This document shows, piece by piece, positions 45,874 to 64,000 of a stretch of 64,000 nt of DNA. The notes beneath the pieces were generated by a model. That model saw only the letters and a list, made by a program, of their open reading frames with translations, was not told the origin of the DNA and did not search any database. The stretch covers positions 23,992,890-24,056,889 of the forward strand of contig CM051001.1 in assembly GCA_027704905.1 (NCBI GenBank), read 5' to 3'. Made by a program: the position numbers and the translations under genes. The stretch is from Muraenolepis orangiensis. Taxonomy: Eukaryota > Chordata > Actinopteri > Gadiformes > Muraenolepididae. How positions within the stretch are numbered: position 1 is the first letter of the stretch; every line of letters starts with the position of its first letter.

Positions 45874-46847
45874 CAGTGGTGAAGCGTCAGGGCCTTCAAG
45901 GTATTCAGAGAAGACCCTGGAACTCTCAGATGAAACTAAACTAAACTAAATTCTATTAATAAAATGTAATACAATTTAATCAAATTTAATCAAAATTTAA
46001 ATCAAATGAATAAATGAGAATGGTATCTGTGTTGTTATCTGTTATATTACAGTGTTACCTTGATTTGTTTGTCTTTCTCGGTCCATGCACGACGCATTTG
46101 AGTGGTTTTGTGTTGGAAAAACAATGCAACCAATCAGATATTTTTCTAGGTTGCTGGGAAGAATATCCTTCAACCAAAGTATTCCCGATGACTTTGGCCC
46201 TCAGACTGAATGAGAGCGTACGTTTGGATTGACAATTTGATCAACCAATCATATCGTGATTTGTAGCCAATGGGCGTATTCTTTCAGATTTCAGAGCTTT
46301 TCAGATTTTCACAGCTCAATAGGGAGCTAGAAGGTCTACTGGCTGGAGCGAGAGGGGATCTAGCGTAGTGCTACGTTGTTTCTACGTAGGATTTTACGTC
46401 AAAATGGCGAAGGCGAAGATGATGGGCTGTTACTTCACCACATGGACACTGCTTTACCAACTATGGTACACTTGGAAATTGGCTGCGACAATCTTACATC
46501 TTCCTAAATGAGATAAGGCATAAAGTGACTCCTCCACGACGTCAGTCTGACTAGAACGGAATTTTCGAATGGGGTGGGGGGGGGGGTTGTGGTCTACAGC
46601 AGGGGTTCCCAAAGTGGGGGTCGCGGGACCCCGAGGGGGGGTTCGCAAGATGTTTTCAGAATCCTTTTGATGTGACCCATGAGGTTTATTTATTTATTTA
46701 TTTTTAAAAATTATTATTTTTGATTTATTTTTTATCATTTGTATTATTATTAATAACGTGAGTGACACAGGGGGGGTCGCGGGCTGAAAAGTTGGGGAAC
46801 CCCTGGTCTACAGAAGGTCCAGTTGTGATAGACACGCTTCGCCACTG
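45874..46847 (+). mobile_element. hAT-like element with 8-bp target duplication (outer)
   Basis: The 974-bp element starts CAGTGGTGAAGCGTC and ends GACACGCTTCGCCACTG. It is flanked by ATATATAC at 45866-45873 and 46848-46855. No transposase frame is present. A second element (46600-46805) lies inside it. Confidence 0.85.
46600..46805 (+). mobile_element. Nested hAT-type MITE (inner)
   Basis: A 206-bp element starts CAGGGGTTCCCAAAG and ends TTGGGGAACCCCTG, a near-perfect 13-14-bp inverted repeat, with GTCTACAG on both sides (46592-46599 and 46806-46813). The CAGGGGTT termini are typical of hAT families. Confidence 0.9.
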
Positions 46848-47090
46848 ATATATACAAGGCACGTATACAAGTATAAACAGGAAGTGAGCAGGGGTGTTAT
46901 ATCAACAGTTGAAGATGAATATATATATATATACAGTAAAGACAGTACAAATGTATATATACGGTAAGTACAGTAAAAATGTACATGACTGTTAACCTAA
47001 AATATGTAAACTATAAGTAGAGGTAGGGAGTTATGATACAGTGCAAGGCTGTTGAAGACATTGATGGTGAAAGGGTATTGTCAGCAGGGC
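46848..47090 (+). repeat. Repeat family B, right half
   Basis: Continues the copy broken at 45873, with GAAGTGAGCAGGGG and ATCAACAGTTGAAGATGAAT matching 7920-8025. Confidence 0.7.
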
Positions 47091-47267
47091 AGCAGAGGGG
47101 GGGGGGGGACTTTGAAACCTCACATTTTTATTGACAAATACACTGAAAATAAAAATTGTTAGTACATTTAAAGGAAAATTCAAGTAGGATTTTTGTTTCA
47201 GAAACAGATACTTCCTACATATTACAAATAGGAGGGAACAGTACATTGCATTACGTCCAGCATGACC

Positions 47268-47515
47268 CAGCTAGCACAGTGAAATAACTGGATTCAATCT
47301 ACCACTGTGCACTCGGATTCATCAGCTCAGTCTGTTGGGACTTGGCTTGGGAACCGGAGGGTTGCCAGTTCAAGTCTTCAAAAAAGTACGGAGTGAGAAC
47401 TGGTCCTGGGAAAAAGATGCCAATTTGCTTCCTGGACACTGCCGAGGTGCCCTCGAGCAAGGCACTAGACCTCTACACTGCTCCCCGGGCAAATGCAGAG
47501 AAACAACTTACGTGT
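47268..47515 (+). mobile_element. Partial tRNA-derived SINE
   Basis: Contains a B-box-like CCAGTTCAAGTC, then CCCTCGAGCAAGGCAC and CTGCTCCCCGGGCAAATGCA, matching in order the SINE at 19261, with a deletion in the 3' half. Confidence 0.65.
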
Positions 47516-48339
47516 GTGTGTGTTTCTGCATGTGAACAATAATGAGGATTTAGATCACTGGAGATGGCTAAAGGACACATAACTGAGTTTCACTTAAGTT
47601 TTCATTGTATAATCCCATTTTTGTAAAGCCATTCAAAACCTTTTCAGACTCGAAAGGTTTGTATTTCAATTAAGAATTTTATAGTGCTCATTATAGACAT
47701 TAACATCTGATCCAACCTGTATTTTATTTTTATTTGTATGTATTGCATTATATATTCATTTATTGTGACTATTGTATGTTAACTTGTATTTGAACTTGCA
47801 CTGTAATCAGGGCACACTTGACAATTGGTGTCACATCTCAATGTCTTATTGCCCTGAAGTGTAGATTTTGAGAGATAGTCAGAATAAATAACAATCGTAA
47901 ATGCACATATATATTTCTATTCAATATACAATGCTGAATGGATATGGGATGTCCTTGCATTGTTTCTAGCACCCAAATCTAGAAGCAACCTCATGATACA
48001 CAATTCCGCTGATCTACATTTTCAATTAAAAAAAGACACTTAACAGACCTAGTAAATTGAGTGATCTGAGTTATACACTTAAGTCTACACAGCAGGGTGT
48101 CCTGGAGACAAACACAAAATATCAGACAATTTACGTTGTATAAAAACATGTTTAATTTATTTTTACATTAAAAATAAAATGTACAAATATAAGATATAAC
48201 AAAATTATAATTAAGTTGTATACAAAATTATCATTATTATAAGGCAGATGTTGACAATCTCAGTCTTTAAAACCAGAACTTACCAGGGAAAAAGACTGGA
48301 CTATAACTATATCATTAATCACTATACTATACTCACTTT

Positions 48340-48600
48340 TACCGTCAGCCAGGCGATACTGCAGTATCAAGTGCCGTACAAATAGACTCCGAGATAGCTT
48401 CCACAGTCAGGCCATCAGGCTGCTGAACAAGGGCGTATAGCATATAACAATGTATATTGTATTACATTGATTTATATATACATATTGCTCTTTTCTGTGC
48501 CGATATATTGCTTTTTATAAATTGCATTTTATTTTTATTTTTTAACTTTATTCTATTTTTATAACTGCTGTCTGTCGTCGGGTATTGCACATACGAAAAA
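48340..48600 (+). mobile_element. LINE 3' fragment with ORF2 end
   Basis: An in-frame stretch reads CRTNRLRDSFHSQAIRLLNK before a stop, the usual end of LINE ORF2, followed by an AT-rich 3' region. Confidence 0.7.
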
Positions 48601-49011
48601 AAATTGGGTTATTCATTGGGTTATTCTTAAAACACTTAAAACAAAGTTAGCAGTAGGCTTCAAACCACTTGTATTGCACCGGCACTTGAAGGTTAAAACA
48701 ACAGTGTCGTCATCACATGACTATGTACTGTGTATCTTCACTGTAAAGACTTGATTCACCATTAAAAAAAAAATTAGAATTCTAAAAATCTTAGCCAATA
48801 CCGCAATGAGGAAGAAGCGACCACATGGGTGTACACTTCCAGGTATGCGTGAAATATAAAGTGCCTTTGTCGGAGCCTTTGCTCCGTTTCGCTGCTTTGT
48901 TAAACTCATGCTGCCTTTATTTGTGTCCCATGAGAATGTGGTCGCCATCTTTGGTAAAAATTCACAGATATGGTCAAGTAAAAGTATTGCATCTGCTATT
49001 GATGCACGTCA

Positions 49012-49013
<2 letters not shown>

Positions 49014-49055
<42 letters not shown>

Positions 49056-49060
49056 ATACA

Positions 49061-49098
<38 letters not shown>

Positions 49099-49142
49099 CA
49101 CACTCACACTCACACACACCCTCCCACACACACACACACACA
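49014..49142 (+). repeat. (CA)n microsatellite in the abcc5-like 3'UTR
   Basis: CA repeats with CATA and CACT variants, 30 bp downstream of the ABCC5-like stop codon on the minus strand. Confidence 0.95.
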
Positions 49143-49171
49143 ACCACACACCCAAGCATGTTATCAGGATT

Positions 49172-63245
<14,074 letters not shown>

Positions 63246-64000
63246 CTGTGGATGAGAAGAGGGAGCAGAGGGGGGAGGAGGGGAGGGTGAGATGGAGTCA
63301 CACGGCCCGCAGGGGGAAGAATGTTAACTACAGATTAAATATCACAACCCCCCCCCCCCACCCCCCGCCCCCAAACCGCTCCAGACTGCGCAGTAACAAA
63401 AACAAAACGTCCTTTCAGAGATGTTGTTTGGTCAGACGGAAAACAAAAACGGCCGTAGAGTATAGCCTCTTTTCAACGAAGAAAAGGTCAGCGTCATTGT
63501 TCATTTATTAAAAAGGATCCCCCGTTAGCTGACGCGGTCCGCTAGTCCGCATAAAACACGTTTCACAATCAAAATCAACATGGAAGACAAATGCAAGTCA
63601 TTCAATAACATTCAATGAAAGTGAGATCGACAGCAAATAAACAGAATATGACGGCTAACATTATAATTATTATTACACAGTATTGTACTGCCTATCATTG
63701 TACTGATCAAAAGAGTTAACTAATATTCCCATAAGGGCTGGGTCACAAAATGAAGAAAGACACAACCATTAAGATGAATGAATCAAAAAATTAAAAGGGT
63801 CCCATATTATACCACCAAGAGTGAATGTGACTGAAATTGTCATTGACAATTAGATAGATAAGCCTACCAGTTGGTACAGTCCACTGAGTAGGCTCGTCGA
63901 CTGATCTAATCATCACACATCTTTGTAGACACTCCCACTGTGTTATGTCTCTACGTCAACGGCAATTTTAGTCACATTTTTTACCAATTCATTACTCCAC
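63246..64000. other. abcc5-like intron running to the window edge
   Basis: No further ABCC5 exon is visible right of 63245, so this is intron. It includes C-rich runs near 63348 and the foldback element copy at the edge. Confidence 0.6.
63795..64000 (+). mobile_element. Second copy of the TTAA-flanked foldback element (cut by window edge)
   Basis: Starts right after TTAA (63791-63794) with AAGGGTCCCATATTATACC and shares CTACCAGTTGGTACAGTCCA and the AGACACTCCC segment with 16780-17094. The right end is outside the window. Confidence 0.65.

Overview
This is a vertebrate nuclear window, almost certainly from a teleost fish. The genes are split into many short exons with GT-AG introns, dinucleotide microsatellites of 100-220 bp are dense, and many introns hold short interspersed and DNA-transposon repeats. 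The proteins are clearly vertebrate. No prokaryotic operon, CRISPR array, rRNA or functional tRNA gene is visible.

Six protein genes can be reconstructed, four of them complete. In every gene the exon phases join without a frameshift. From left to right: (1) the 3' end of a BTK tyrosine kinase gene (+, 430-2152, kinase domain only, 5' part outside the window); (2) timm8a (+, 4949-5532), a 90-residue mitochondrial small Tim protein, directly downstream of BTK as in mammals; (3) a NIPA2-like magnesium transporter gene (-, 6565-9303, five coding exons plus an upstream 5'UTR exon); (4) mars2, mitochondrial methionyl-tRNA synthetase (+, 10538-12560, three exons), head to head with the NIPA gene; (5) med12, a Mediator kinase-module subunit (-, 13273-44579, 42 coding exons, 2213 codons plus stop), which fills half the window and converges on mars2; (6) an ABCC5-like multidrug-resistance-type ABC transporter (-, 49172-63245, the C-terminal 698 residues in 15 exons, 5' part beyond the right edge).

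The genes do not form a pathway. BTK is a cytoplasmic immune kinase, timm8a and mars2 serve the mitochondrion, NIPA and ABCC5 are membrane transporters, and MED12 acts in nuclear transcription. BTK-timm8a is an old vertebrate neighbour pair.

The introns and the 4.6-kb gap between med12 and the ABCC5-like gene carry most of the unusual structure. There are hAT-type elements with readable 8-bp target-site duplications, including one nested inside another that itself interrupts an older repeat. TTAA-flanked foldback elements occur twice. Repeated LINE 3' ends all lie on the + strand, antisense to med12 and abcc5. A 0.5-kb foldback structure sits in one med12 intron. Two minisatellites appear to have grown out of 3' splice-site sequence. 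One med12 intron appears to use a GC donor. I found no convincing new multi-gene system; the most interesting material is transposon and intron architecture.
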